DNA of 53,869 bases, taken from a virus. Where the stretch lies: the IMG/VR virus record IMGVR_UViG_3300028410_000014, positions 1 through 53,869 of that record; one strand, given 5' to 3'. The first letter of the stretch is position 1. Each line of letters opens with the position of its first letter. Of this stretch, positions 14,902 to 23,485 are shown in pieces. The notes below the pieces were generated by a model. The model was not told the origin of the DNA and did not search any database. It saw only the letters and a program-made list of their open reading frames with translations. Made by a program: the position numbers and the translations under genes.

Positions 14902-17541
14902 TCACAAGATGTCGACTGCGGCAATTTTAGTTCCTTTTTCTGTTTTGTTGAAGGATTCTTCACTTGCTTTTTCCTCAATAAAATCTACTGCAGTCATTCG
15001 GCCTGTTGACGGAATAAATCGAAGACCTGCAACTCTGCCTGTTAAGCCGATTGTCCTGGCTTTCAGCACTGCCATGTCTATCGTGTTTCTGTCTGTCTCT
15101 GACTCGGCTGTCATGTTTCTTGCAAAGGCCACTATGTCAAATGAGATTTGCTTTATGGAGCCTGAGTTATGGGTGATGGTATGGTTGCCTAAAAGAAAAC
15201 GTCCATTGCCGTTAAGCACAAAACCATAGTAGTCTTGTACATCCAGGGCTTCAACAGTGATGCCTCTCTTCAGCGCATTGGTCTGTCTATCAACTTTGTT
15301 AATTTTCTGCGTAGGAATTTTATCAATATCCCCAGAGATCATAACTTGAAATATCTCAGAACCATTTGAAGAATAATCACCTGAAATTATCTGAGACCTC
15401 ACAGTACTGTAAAGACCCAGAGATCTTGCAATGCTTTTCACTGTTTTTGCAAGCTCTTTATCTTTCTGGTAGAAATAGAAATGACTGTCACGTGTTGAAT
15501 AAGAGCCATCTGTATCAAGCAAGCCTGCAAGAAGCTCTAGTCGCTGTGCTCTGCTGGCATATTGATAAGCTGAAGGAATATGTTTATTTTTAAACAAGTC
15601 AAGGTTTTTCAGCTTGTTAAGCATTTCTCCTTTTGTTTCTGTTATGAAGTTGAAATATTCTTTGTTGACATTTTTTGGGCTCCCTAAGACTGCGCCGAGC
15701 TCATTAGCTACTCTTTCAACAATACCTATGCGAGCTGCGTCCATGATTCTGAAAGCTGATTTAGAACCATCGCCGAGCCAAGCGCCTAGAGAGTAAGGCG
15801 GGATAAGAAGCTCTTGATGGGGTAAATCATAACCTCCGCTGTAGTGCTGCTTACATCTGTATTGAAAGCTGTCACTTTTGTTTAAGAAATCTTTCACAGA
15901 AATATTAAATAATTTGTCATTATGCGACAATGTCAAGACATGGTCTTCATTACAAATGAAAGAATCATTTGAGGTTTTTGTCACCACTCTGTACATTTGC
16001 TGCGAGCCTCGCCTTAATTTTAAAATCTGCCTAGGCTGACCGTTGTCACCAATTAGGCAATCTCCGACTTTTAAATTTTGAACTGCTTCAGAAGTGCCGT
16101 TCGAAAGCAAGACTTTTGTGTCTCTAGCAAGGCATCCTTTTATATCATCCAGAGAAGGCAGTCTTCCTTCTTCGAATGACTTTTTGTCGTTAGGCGTTTT
16201 GCGTAGATGCGACACAAGACCGATCCATACGTCAGGATAGCGCTTCACAATACGCAGCAAGTCGTTCATTATTTTATCTTGTGCTTCATTACCTTGCAAG
16301 TTTTCTGCCCCTTCCGATACAAGTATCGTGATGTGGTCAATGAAAATTTTCTTGCAGCCAACCAAGCACATATATTCTATGCGATCGATTATACTGCCGT
16401 CATTTGCAGAGCCTTGATGATCTAATAGCTCTACTCTGTCGCCTTCAAAGACTTCATTAAAGCCGACTTCAAGATCTTCTAGAGAAATCTCTTCCAGGGC
16501 TTTATTACGCTTCAGCTGCATACTTGCAAGAGACTTACCGGTCTCACCGGGGGCTTCTTCCAAGCTTATTACGCCAATCTTCTCCTTAGATGTCGCCAGG
16601 ATATGCAAGATTATTTCTCGCATTATTGTACTTTTACCCGAACCTGTGCCGGAGATGAATAGCGTAATCTCTCCGCCGCGCATGCCTTTAAGCTTACTGT
16701 TGAGACCGGCAAGACAAGGCGGAAATGGAATTGAAACAACTTTACTTGCTGCTACAATTGCTTCCCATATAGCAGTTCGCTTTATGATCCCGGAGGGTAC
16801 AAACGTAGTTGCGTCAAAGATACATTGAAGTAGCTCTTTGCCACCCATTTCGACAAGCACGTTATTTGCATCATTTTTCGGGAGTTTTGTGACACGCGCT
16901 TTATCGTAACCAATGATTCTTATAGCTTCTTTTTGTGCCTTCAAGCCTGCGTCGTCTTCATCAAAACAAATCACAACTTCTTGAAAAGAGCGAATCCAAG
17001 AGCGATGCTCTACAAGGTGCTCTGCCATTGCGGAAGAAGAAATACCTACTATTGGGTAAAACTTATTGTATCTTTGATGGGATGCCTCGGCTACTGCAAG
17101 AGTATCGCATTCACCTTCGCATATAATTAAACGCTTGCCACCGCCGTTAAAGTGTTCCATACCGAATAGGGACTTGGAACCAGACGGTGTCCATTGAAAC
17201 TCTTTGGGGAGTTTGCGGATTTTATAATGTGTTTCTTTTTCATAGGGGTAGTAATGTGTGTCAATATTACCGTCTGAATTGTAAGAAACTTTCACATTGT
17301 AAAAAGCACAGACTGCTTTGGTAATAGCTCTTGCTTCAAAGCCTCTTGTTGCGTATGTCTTTATCTCTTCTGGATCTATCCTTTTAGGACTGTACATTCT
17401 GGGTGCTGGCTTGACTGCTTCATCAGATTTAAAACTTTTGTCACATGAGAAGCATTTTGAACCGCCGTCTTCATATATCTGACGTGCATCAGTTGAGTCA
17501 CAAGCCAAGCAGGGCTGATTTCGCTTGACGATTTTGCCCAT
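14902..17541 (-). CDS. Primase-helicase (T7 gp4-like) with in-frame intein
   Basis: The 879-aa precursor gives a 556-aa mature protein after removal of a 323-aa intein. In order: a Cys4 zinc ribbon (CLACDSTD, then CFSCDKSF) at the N-terminus; a TOPRIM primase core (LIICEGECDTLAVAEA and VVICFDEDDAGLKA); a DnaB/RecA-type helicase with Walker A GTGSGKST, motif H1a (VISLEEAPGET), Walker B (KKIFIDHITIL) and H3 (WIGLVSHLRK). The intein splits motif H4, between DIKG and SGSIKQISFD (compare T7 RGSGALRQLSD). The mature enzyme should unwind the fork and prime Okazaki fragments with the polymerase at 19905-21779. The C-terminus is short and acidic, ending AAVDIL. Confidence 0.95.
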   Translation of the reverse strand: MGKIVKRNQPCLACDSTDARQIYEDGGSKCFSCDKSFKSDEAVKPAPRMYSPKRIDPEEIKTYATRGFEARAITKAVCAFYNVKVSYNSDGNIDTHYYPYEKETHYKIRKLPKEFQWTPSGSKSLFGMEHFNGGGKRLIICEGECDTLAVAEASHQRYNKFYPIVGISSSAMAEHLVEHRSWIRSFQEVVICFDEDDAGLKAQKEAIRIIGYDKARVTKLPKNDANNVLVEMGGKELLQCIFDATTFVPSGIIKRTAIWEAIVAASKVVSIPFPPCLAGLNSKLKGMRGGEITLFISGTGSGKSTIMREIILHILATSKEKIGVISLEEAPGETGKSLASMQLKRNKALEEISLEDLEVGFNEVFEGDRVELLDHQGSANDGSIIDRIEYMCLVGCKKIFIDHITILVSEGAENLQGNEAQDKIMNDLLRIVKRYPDVWIGLVSHLRKTPNDKKSFEEGRLPSLDDIKGCLARDTKVLLSNGTSEAVQNLKVGDCLIGDNGQPRQILKLRRGSQQMYRVVTKTSNDSFICNEDHVLTLSHNDKLFNISVKDFLNKSDSFQYRCKQHYSGGYDLPHQELLIPPYSLGAWLGDGSKSAFRIMDAARIGIVERVANELGAVLGSPKNVNKEYFNFITETKGEMLNKLKNLDLFKNKHIPSAYQYASRAQRLELLAGLLDTDGSYSTRDSHFYFYQKDKELAKTVKSIARSLGLYSTVRSQIISGDYSSNGSEIFQVMISGDIDKIPTQKINKVDRQTNALKRGITVEALDVQDYYGFVLNGNGRFLLGNHTITHNSGSIKQISFDIVAFARNMTAESETDRNTIDMAVLKARTIGLTGRVAGLRFIPSTGRMTAVDFIEEKASEESFNKTEKGTKIAAVDIL
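15166..16134 (-). other. Intein with LAGLIDADG homing endonuclease
   Basis: A 323-codon in-frame insertion inside the helicase. The first residue is Cys (CLARDTKVLLSNG, splicing block A), block B is NEDHVLTLS, and the C-terminal block is GRFLLGNHTITHN followed by Ser as the +1 extein residue; the terminal Asn and penultimate His are intact. Two dodecapeptide motifs, LGAWLGDGS and LLAGLLDTDGSY, keep their acidic residues, so endonuclease activity is possible. It should self-splice to restore KG-SG in helicase motif H4, a conserved site typical of inteins. Confidence 0.95.
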
Positions 17542-17543
17542 TA

Positions 17544-17726
17544 CTACCTCATTGTGTTCGCAATAAAGCCTAATATTAAAGAAGATAGCATTAATTTAAT
17601 GTTGGATAGGTCGTTGTCTTCAGCAACCCCCAATGCTTCCATTCCCATCAAAATGCAGCTGGCAATTAAACCCACAGCGGCAATGAGTGTGAGGATTACA
17701 AATAAAAAACGTTTGAACTTAAGCAT
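17544..17726 (-). CDS. Small two-helix membrane protein, 60 aa
   Basis: Starts MLKFKRFLFVILTLIAAVGL, a positive N-terminus leading into a membrane helix; a second hydrophobic segment (MLSSLILGFIANTMR) ends the protein. Function unknown. It sits between the endonuclease-like gene and the helicase, overlapping the former by 8 nt. Confidence 0.65.
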   Translation of the reverse strand: MLKFKRFLFVILTLIAAVGLIASCILMGMEALGVAEDNDLSNIKLMLSSLILGFIANTMR

Positions 17727-18177
17727 CGGGGTCTCCCATGTTGATGATTATATTCAGTCTGCGTTTATGCCTTTCAGATAATTTTTCGCTGACATTCCAT
17801 GCAACTTTTTCAATGCGCTTGTTATACCAACGATCTGTTGTAGGCGCCTCCACTAGACACAAGGACCATGTCTCTGCGTAGCTCACAGTACCTGTCATCC
17901 TGTATTGCTCAAGACAAAAGAAATCAAAGTCTGATTTATCACCTGCTTCCAGCAAGCTATTCAATATGTTTGAAGAAGACGTGTACTTACGCCAGTTTGT
18001 CTCATAGCCACTGCTGACTCTGAAAGATTTTTTGCCTAAGTAAAATTTCTCCATTAAATTATCGCGGATTATGTAAACAAAGCCTGCTCCTTTTCCCATC
18101 TGTTGATCAAACTTCCAATGACCATTGTTGAACTTTGAGGCGGAGGGAACATAGTTGTTTGGCACTGACATTTTCAT
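17719..18177 (-). CDS. Putative GIY-YIG-type endonuclease
   Basis: A 152-aa protein. Residues about 32-50 read GFVYIIRDNLMEKFYLGKKS, matching the spacing of a GIY-YIG nuclease core with FVY and YLG in place of GIY and YIG. Arg and Glu candidates follow (NWRKYTSSS; YAETWSLCLVE). Its place, between the exonuclease and helicase genes, is that of the T7 gp3 resolvase, so a junction-resolving or recombination role is possible; that is inference. A free-standing homing nuclease is the alternative. Confidence 0.6.
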   Translation of the reverse strand: MKMSVPNNYVPSASKFNNGHWKFDQQMGKGAGFVYIIRDNLMEKFYLGKKSFRVSSGYETNWRKYTSSSNILNSLLEAGDKSDFDFFCLEQYRMTGTVSYAETWSLCLVEAPTTDRWYNKRIEKVAWNVSEKLSERHKRRLNIIINMGDPDA

Positions 18178-18252
18178 TGGGTTCGCTCAGTTGAGGAACC
18201 GACAACCTACTCATCTTGGAGGGCTATTCTTGACGATCCGAAAAGTTTAATC

Positions 18253-18495
18253 TTAGTCCGGCTCCTTTAGAGCTATTGAACTGATGGTGTGAGTTTTCTT
18301 TGTGAAATCAGGCGTTATTTCTTTTGTGTAAGGCTTAAATGTGCCTACCCAGTCACCACTCAGACAATTCACTCTGACAGCGTCCTCACCGTCCATTGCA
18401 AACATTTCAAAAGTAGTACCATCGAGCCAGACAGTGGCATTTCTATCCACGCAACTCTTTAACGATGGGCCATTCTCGAATAGTGAAGTGTGCAT
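18253..18495 (-). CDS. Hypothetical protein, 80 aa
   Basis: Beta-rich small protein (NATVWLDGTTFEMFAMDG, then VRVNCLSGDWVGTF), perhaps an OB- or SH3-like fold. It starts at ATG 18495, inside the end of the exonuclease gene (53-nt overlap). The 75 nt between it and the endonuclease start (18178-18252) hold no gene I can support. Confidence 0.55.
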   Translation of the reverse strand: MHTSLFENGPSLKSCVDRNATVWLDGTTFEMFAMDGEDAVRVNCLSGDWVGTFKPYTKEITPDFTKKTHTISSIALKEPD

Positions 18496-19258
18496 TCCAG
18501 TGCTCCTGAATGTAGATCATTTTGCCATTAGAAAGCAAATGGCTTTCCCAATCATCTCCGTAGGCTTCTAAGTACATTGCCACCACTGCCTCTTGACAGT
18601 CTTCCTCTGTTCCTGCAATTGCCTTTTGTGCTTTAACAGGACCAATGCCAGGGAGTCCCGGTATATGATCTGTAGGATCACCGGAGAGGAGCTGTGCGTA
18701 GTAAAGCCACATGCCTTCTTCTTTACTGACTTTTGAGAGCTCTTTTTTACTGAGATGGTAATGTGTGCCTTCAATGCATCTCAAGTCTTTGTCAATAGTG
18801 CCCACCACAAATTCAATTCCGTGCTCTTTGCACTCGGTTGCCCATGTCCTTACCAAGTCATCTGCCTCTTTACCTGTGGCACCCAGAGCAAGATCTTCTT
18901 CTATAGCTCGCTTTCGAAGATACTCCACAAACGGATTGTGCACATTGTATTTGCCGCGTTTCAGCTTATATTGAGGGTAGATCTCATCTCGGTATGACTT
19001 GCCATCTTTAACCGCCATGACGTATTCTGTGCAATAACTTGCCTCCACTGCAGCTTCAAGCATTTCCAGAAAGGTGTCCCAGCATTTTTCTTGCATAGCT
19101 AAGTCTGTTGTGTAATCATAGCCGGGTACATAGCCCAGCCCCTTGAGAGGCGCAATATTAAGGCCGTGCAACTCCCACTGACTGACCTTCTTACGCCAGT
19201 GGAGGTCTGCGGCATCATGACAGATAATATCTCCGTCAATTATGGCTACTCTTCGCAT
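18443..19258 (-). CDS. 5'-3' exonuclease / flap nuclease (FEN family)
   Basis: A 271-aa nuclease starting at ATG 19258 (MRRVAIIDGDIICHDAA) with GAAGGA upstream. Metal-binding acidic clusters are visible: IIDGDI; GKEADDLVRTWA; VGTIDKDLRCI. A helix-hairpin-helix (SGDPTDHIPGLPGIGPVKAQ) binds DNA. These match T7 gp6 and the PolI-type 5' nuclease family, which remove RNA primers and process ends during recombination. It belongs to the replication operon just after the DNA polymerase and small zinc-protein genes. Confidence 0.93.
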   Translation of the reverse strand: MRRVAIIDGDIICHDAADLHWRKKVSQWELHGLNIAPLKGLGYVPGYDYTTDLAMQEKCWDTFLEMLEAAVEASYCTEYVMAVKDGKSYRDEIYPQYKLKRGKYNVHNPFVEYLRKRAIEEDLALGATGKEADDLVRTWATECKEHGIEFVVGTIDKDLRCIEGTHYHLSKKELSKVSKEEGMWLYYAQLLSGDPTDHIPGLPGIGPVKAQKAIAGTEEDCQEAVVAMYLEAYGDDWESHLLSNGKMIYIQEHWNAHFTIREWPIVKELRG

Positions 19259-19374
19259 TGATCCTTCTCCATGTAGCACTGATTACATTCTTCCTCGTCA
19301 AACGCGCCTTCCAACTCTTCTTGGGAATCCACCATCTGGCCACAGCCGCTGCATTTGTAAATCATTGGATTCAT
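19246..19374 (-). CDS. Small zinc-ribbon protein, 42 aa
   Basis: ORF from ATG 19374 (or 19365) to TAG 19246 giving a rubredoxin-like two-pair Cys pattern: CSGCGQMV near the start and CNQCY near the end, with an acidic middle. It overlaps the exonuclease start by 13 nt and carries that gene's ribosome site. It is one of three very small proteins between polymerase and exonuclease. Confidence 0.6.
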   Translation of the reverse strand: MNPMIYKCSGCGQMVDSQEELEGAFDEEECNQCYMEKDQCEE

Positions 19375-19389
19375 CCTTATGATAGTTTG

Positions 19390-19599
19390 TTATGGCTCGC
19401 ATTTCTTATTCTCCAGAAAACAGTCATCACACTGTTGCAGCGATACTGCGTCTTCAAGGTGAATTGGGCCATATACCCGATCACCGCAGTCTGTACACTC
19501 GTACCATTTCCTGTAACAATCTCTGCAGAGACCTAGACTGGTATTGGCCCAAGGCTGTGACTTGACACTAACCTCGCAGTGCGCACATTTAAAAGTCAT
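19390..19599 (-). CDS. Zinc-finger-like protein, 69 aa
   Basis: Four Cys pairs in 69 residues: CAHC, CRDC, CTDCG and CDDC, giving two probable zinc sites. Tiny multi-zinc proteins like this are common in phage replication operons and are mostly untested. Start overlaps the stop of the 44-aa gene as ATGA. Confidence 0.7.
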   Translation of the reverse strand: MTFKCAHCEVSVKSQPWANTSLGLCRDCYRKWYECTDCGDRVYGPIHLEDAVSLQQCDDCFLENKKCEP

Positions 19600-19730
19600 T
19601 GGACTCTCCTTATAGTGGTTTGCTGCACAATTATTGTAGTGTCACCTCCGAAAACAAGCTTATTAAGTTCAGAGTGCTTGTCACAGGCAAGTTGCCATTC
19701 AATATCAGTTTTTATAAGAATCTTTCGCAT
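19596..19730 (-). CDS. Small hypothetical protein, 44 aa
   Basis: ORF from ATG 19730 to TGA 19596, beginning MRKILIKTDIEWQLACDKHS. It overlaps both flanking genes (26 nt and 4 nt) and fills a gap that would otherwise be empty. No family recognised. Confidence 0.55.
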   Translation of the reverse strand: MRKILIKTDIEWQLACDKHSELNKLVFGGDTTIIVQQTTIRRVQ

Positions 19731-19905
19731 GCTTTTCTAAGACCTCAACTAGATGTTTTTGCAATATTAAAATCTCTTCAAGACTGAGATATACAGATAC
19801 ATAATTCTCGTAATCCTCCAGTGCTAAGCAGAGGTCGTTATCTGCATCAACACAGCTATTTACCCATAACCTGCTAAATTTTGAGTGTTTGCAATTAATT
19901 TCCAT
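19705..19905 (-). CDS. Hypothetical protein, 66 aa
   Basis: Begins MEINCKHSKFSRLWVNSCVD, then a beta strand and a C-terminal helix (EEILILQKHLVEVLEKHAKD). No family recognised. Start overlaps the DNA polymerase stop by 1 nt. Confidence 0.6.
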   Translation of the reverse strand: MEINCKHSKFSRLWVNSCVDADNDLCLALEDYENYVSVYLSLEEILILQKHLVEVLEKHAKDSYKN

Positions 19906-21779
19906 CAGTGAATGTCCATCCAGTCATTCCCAATTTTACCGTCACCACTCATAATTGTCACTCCAAACAGTTTCGGTCCTTCTTGAAATGCTTTAACGCC
20001 CAGCTCTGCAGCTCTTTCGGCGTATTCTTCAGGAACCATAAAATCAAGCTCATCGTGCATAAATATACAAGGGCTGTACGGTATGTTTTCTTCCTTTAGC
20101 CATTGGGTCAACAGCAGGCATGCACCCGCGCAAGTAATCTTCTCAAGTGACTGCAGCAGGTAAACAAGCAGTTTATGCTTAGAGTCGACATATATGCGAG
20201 TGCCGGCAATAGACGGGATAAAACCATAGCCTTTGTTCTCTCTTTTGGTTTGATTGAATACACGATCCAGTTTATCCAAGAGATCTTTGAACCCTGGAAC
20301 TGCCTTTGTGAAGCCTTTCTTCAGAGTTGCACCACGTTTTTCATTGGGCTGTCCAAAGATATAGCCCCAGAGCTTCCCACCAGAAGCCCCGAACAAGAAA
20401 GCATACAAAATTCTCTTTGCAACGCTTCTCTCTACAACGTGATCCATTCCCATCTCACGCAAAACTTCTGTCAACTTTTGCGCGTTATAAGTATGGATAT
20501 CGTCATGCAGCAGGATTCTGGTGAACTCATCGTTGTTCAGGTAGTGTGCGAGACCACGCGCCTGGTTGCCGGAGGAGTCGCACCCGACAAGTTTCCAGCC
20601 CGGCCTGGATCGGAACAGGCGGCGCATTTCGGGACCGTAGTCGGAGTCTGCGCTTGGTACGTTCACAATAATCTTGTGTCTGGCCCGCATACTCGGCGTG
20701 CCTATTGGGAAGCAATCACCCCTCAGACAACCGTCTTCACCAACGTTCTCTACCCAAGTTTTTGTGATGCCGTAACGGGACTGTACTGTAAGATACTCTA
20801 TGTAGAGCTTGCCGTCACTCCCAAGAAACTCAAGGGAGCTGTCTGTTATTTTCGGTGAAGTTCTTGTCTTCTCAAAAGTCACGGGATTGACTTTAGTGTT
20901 CCATTGATCAGGAATCCAGCCGTTGCGGTAGAGAAACACTTTAACATCTGCAGGAGAACTTAACTTTAGTTTTTTAAACTCAACTCTGCAGTACTCTCCG
21001 TCAATCTCTCTTGTACCATCCTCTTGTCCCTCCTCGGGCTCAATGCCAAACCATGCGCATGTGTGATGATTGTAATCGCCATCCTTTTTCCATTTAGGCT
21101 TTTTGACTTCACAGACACCTTTGACCATGTCAGTCGCCACAGTCTTGATACCAAGTTTTGCTTCAAGTGTTTCTGTGATGGAGTCTAACAAAGCCTTGAG
21201 AGTGTTGAGGAGCTCAATTGCGCCCTCCTTATCAAAAGGCCAGCCATACTCTGCTGCGTCTGCACACCATTGAGCGACTGCGTGTTCAGCTCGCATATAA
21301 GGTATTATAAACTCGTTACGCTCAGCAAGCGCCTCAAATTCAGTTAACAGAACTCTGTAAACTTCAGTGTTGAGATCAACGTCTTGTTGACCGTAAGTAA
21401 GCATTTCGGGAGTATAAGCAGAGTAGTCATCAAACTCTATTTTAGAATAGTCCAGGTACTCGCCCCAAACTTTTAAGCCGTGGCCTTTTTCTCCAAATCG
21501 CTTATAATCTTGTACTTGGCTCATAATAAGACTATCATGAATTCGAGTGCCTGGACTCAAAGTGAAACCATAAATCTTTTTAAGCGCTTTTAAATCAAAA
21601 TTAATAATATTATGGCCTACAACAAGCTCGGCTTCTTGCAGCACTTTTTTCCAACGCATATCCTCTTGAGTACAATAGAAGCGCTCATCCGTTTCTATAT
21701 CTCTGAAACAAATAAGCCACATGCAAGTCAACTTGTCAAGCAAATTGTCAGTTTCAATGTCGAATACGTATCTTGACAT
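19905..21779 (-). CDS. DNA polymerase, family A with 3'-5' exonuclease
   Basis: A 624-aa T7 gp5-like polymerase. The proofreading domain is at the N-terminus: FDIETD (Asp7, Glu9), VVGHNIINFDLKAL and the KGHGLKVWGEYL region. Polymerase motif A is LVGCDSSGNQARGLAHYL, motif B AKRILYAFLFGASGGKLWGY, motif C FMHDELDF with the catalytic HDE. It is about 80 residues shorter than T7 gp5 (704 aa). No obvious thioredoxin-binding loop was identified, so how processivity is gained is unclear. It is the replicative polymerase of the T7-like set. Confidence 0.96.
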   Translation of the reverse strand: MSRYVFDIETDNLLDKLTCMWLICFRDIETDERFYCTQEDMRWKKVLQEAELVVGHNIINFDLKALKKIYGFTLSPGTRIHDSLIMSQVQDYKRFGEKGHGLKVWGEYLDYSKIEFDDYSAYTPEMLTYGQQDVDLNTEVYRVLLTEFEALAERNEFIIPYMRAEHAVAQWCADAAEYGWPFDKEGAIELLNTLKALLDSITETLEAKLGIKTVATDMVKGVCEVKKPKWKKDGDYNHHTCAWFGIEPEEGQEDGTREIDGEYCRVEFKKLKLSSPADVKVFLYRNGWIPDQWNTKVNPVTFEKTRTSPKITDSSLEFLGSDGKLYIEYLTVQSRYGITKTWVENVGEDGCLRGDCFPIGTPSMRARHKIIVNVPSADSDYGPEMRRLFRSRPGWKLVGCDSSGNQARGLAHYLNNDEFTRILLHDDIHTYNAQKLTEVLREMGMDHVVERSVAKRILYAFLFGASGGKLWGYIFGQPNEKRGATLKKGFTKAVPGFKDLLDKLDRVFNQTKRENKGYGFIPSIAGTRIYVDSKHKLLVYLLQSLEKITCAGACLLLTQWLKEENIPYSPCIFMHDELDFMVPEEYAERAAELGVKAFQEGPKLFGVTIMSGDGKIGNDWMDIH

Positions 21780-21785
21780 AAGTTA

Positions 21786-21806
21786 AAGAGGGCCACTACA
21801 GCCCTC
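21786..21806 (-). terminator. Intrinsic terminator
   Basis: On the minus strand AGAGGGC, loop TGTAGTG, GCCCTCT followed by TTAACTT. It lies between the 204-aa gene and the DNA polymerase start, so it may attenuate polymerase expression rather than fully end transcription. Confidence 0.6.
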
Positions 21807-21812
21807 TCTCCT

Positions 21813-22427
21813 TTACATAGTCTTGTGTGGCATGGCAGGCATTGCCGCAATCCACTTGTGAACTTCGTTAGCCTTTATCGGCAGACAGCCATTCTCCATG
21901 TACAGTATTGCGTACATTTTGTAGAACAAGCTCTTTTTGCGTTCTTGGAGAGGATCATCTTTTTTGCCCAGACGTTCCATGTATTTACTTTCTTGCAAAT
22001 CCACCGCGCCAAGAAACACTGTGGGGTCTTTGTACTTGGCTTTTCGACTCTCAATGTCAATCCAGCCGTAGTCAGGGAGTCCCGCCAGCATACCGCGATA
22101 GTGACTCGGGTCAACTGCTGAGGATACTCCAATATGAGCTGTTTCGATTAATGGCTCTGCAAGGTCTTTACCTGTCATTTTTTCTTCTATATCAGAGTGC
22201 CAAGCAGACCATCTTTCAAGACCTACAATCCAAGATTCATAGTCTTCAAAACTGCTTAAGGCAATGTCTTGACGACCATTGACCGATATTGAAAGATTGT
22301 GACTTATGAAGAGTTCATTGACTGCGGACATCTTCAAGTCATCTAAAACATTAAGCAAAAGTGGATCTGTTGTGGTTGCAACTCGATAGTCACGTTTGCA
22401 ATCAATTACGTCTATTACGTATTTCAT
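21813..22427 (-). CDS. Hypothetical replication-region protein, 204 aa
   Basis: A 204-aa soluble protein (MKYVIDVIDCKRDYRVATTT at the start) with an aromatic-rich middle (SFEDYESWIVGLERWSAWHS). No family recognised. It lies between SSB and DNA polymerase with a 9-nt gap to SSB, so a replication accessory role is possible by position only. Confidence 0.65.
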   Translation of the reverse strand: MKYVIDVIDCKRDYRVATTTDPLLLNVLDDLKMSAVNELFISHNLSISVNGRQDIALSSFEDYESWIVGLERWSAWHSDIEEKMTGKDLAEPLIETAHIGVSSAVDPSHYRGMLAGLPDYGWIDIESRKAKYKDPTVFLGAVDLQESKYMERLGKKDDPLQERKKSLFYKMYAILYMENGCLPIKANEVHKWIAAMPAMPHKTM

Positions 22428-22436
22428 ATATTAGTC

Positions 22437-23039
22437 TCAGAATTTAACGGATTCACGAGCCTTGTCTGAACCTTCCGGTGGCGCTGTTTTCTTGAAAGAC
22501 TCAGAGGGTGCTCTGTCGGCGTCATCTTCACTCCCATACTTGGGGAGTTCACCCAGTACTTTTGTCTTGGTTACAGCGAATTCTTCACGGTCTTCAGACG
22601 GCTTGGGGACATATACTCTGTGCACTGTCACTTGAACGCCCATCAGTATGCTGACAAGCTTAGCTGGCATTGCAGGCTTGTCGCCGCTTGCTGCCATTGC
22701 TTCCTGGTTGTATTGGAAAATTCGGACGTGGCCTTCAGAGCCGTTTCCGACAGTACGCGGATCAATGCTATTTAGGTCTCCGTCAATCAGCTCCGGGCAT
22801 ACCACAGGCGTCATGTCTGCTTTGACTGCTTTGCGCTTCAAGTTCACAAAGTAGAATAGATTATCGTGGTCGTCTGTTTGAGGTGTTACCTTCAGACCGG
22901 CAGCTTGCCACTCTTTCATTTGCTCTTTCTTAGTTGTTCTGATTTGAATTTCCCAAGAAGGGCGCACTTTGCTAAACTTGGTGTTTGGGTTTGCAGGGTC
23001 AAGCCTAATATACCATAATTCGCAATCGTATAACATCAT
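22437..23039 (-). CDS. Single-stranded DNA-binding protein (T7 gp2.5-like)
   Basis: A 200-aa protein. The N-terminal ~140 residues have the length and strand pattern of the gp2.5-type OB fold (WEIQIRTTKKEQMKEW; FYFVNLKRKAV; VTVHRVYVPKP). The C-terminal tail is low in complexity and rich in D, E and S and ends in Phe (ARESVKF), as in gp2.5, where the last Phe contacts DNA and polymerase. It would coat ssDNA and coordinate the helicase and polymerase. It has its own hairpin and promoter-like motif upstream (23068-23098). Confidence 0.8.
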   Translation of the reverse strand: MMLYDCELWYIRLDPANPNTKFSKVRPSWEIQIRTTKKEQMKEWQAAGLKVTPQTDDHDNLFYFVNLKRKAVKADMTPVVCPELIDGDLNSIDPRTVGNGSEGHVRIFQYNQEAMAASGDKPAMPAKLVSILMGVQVTVHRVYVPKPSEDREEFAVTKTKVLGELPKYGSEDDADRAPSESFKKTAPPEGSDKARESVKF

Positions 23040-23067
23040 TTTAGAAAATTCCTATGTGTTTGGTTAA

Positions 23068-23098
23068 AACCCTTTCAGGGTTAATCTAACGGGTTGAT
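23068..23098 (-). promoter_or_regulatory. Promoter-like motif followed by hairpin, SSB leader
   Basis: Minus strand: AATCAACCCGTTAGATTAA (23098-23080), the second copy of the CCCGTTARATTAA motif, runs into a short hairpin AACCC-TGAAA-GGGTT followed by TTTAACC (23082-23064). The stop at 23102 and ATG 23039 bracket it. The layout could be a terminator for the upstream gene joined to a new promoter for SSB. Confidence 0.45.
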
Positions 23099-23101
23099 TG
23101 G

Positions 23102-23485
23102 TTAAAAAACAGAAAGCGCATCTCGCACTGCCTGGGGGATATCTATATCATTTCTGAACAAGTAAACAACACCGAACTCATCGTTTACAAGGTGCAGGAT
23201 TTCCCATGCATTCTCGTACTCTTCTAAATACTCCCAATTTACAAAGGCTTCATCATGTGCAACCATTGTCAGATGCAATAAGAAACCTTTATCACTTGTT
23301 AGATAAGCTTCCTCCTTGCTAAAGTCTTCAGCTGTTTCTAAAACAACAATTATGCCGATCTCTGACATCTTGTTACCCTGCCCTACCCACTCTTCAATAC
23401 TTAGTTGATAGCTATTAAGAGCAATTCTGTTGATTATAGGGTCTTCAATTGCTTCAATGTCTTCGAGTGTTCTGCAGATTATCAT
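23102..23485 (-). CDS. Hypothetical protein, 127 aa
   Basis: Acidic alpha/beta protein (MIICRTLEDIEAIEDPIINR at the start). No family recognised. Its ATG overlaps the RNA polymerase stop by 4 nt, so it is translated with the polymerase. Confidence 0.65.
   Translation of the reverse strand: MIICRTLEDIEAIEDPIINRIALNSYQLSIEEWVGQGNKMSEIGIIVVLETAEDFSKEEAYLTSDKGFLLHLTMVAHDEAFVNWEYLEEYENAWEILHLVNDEFGVVYLFRNDIDIPQAVRDALSVF

Noticed and set aside
18178-18252. tRNA-like sequence (CGCTCAGTTGAGGA on the plus strand)
   Set aside because: A D-arm-like stretch only; no anticodon arm, T-loop or acceptor stem can be formed.
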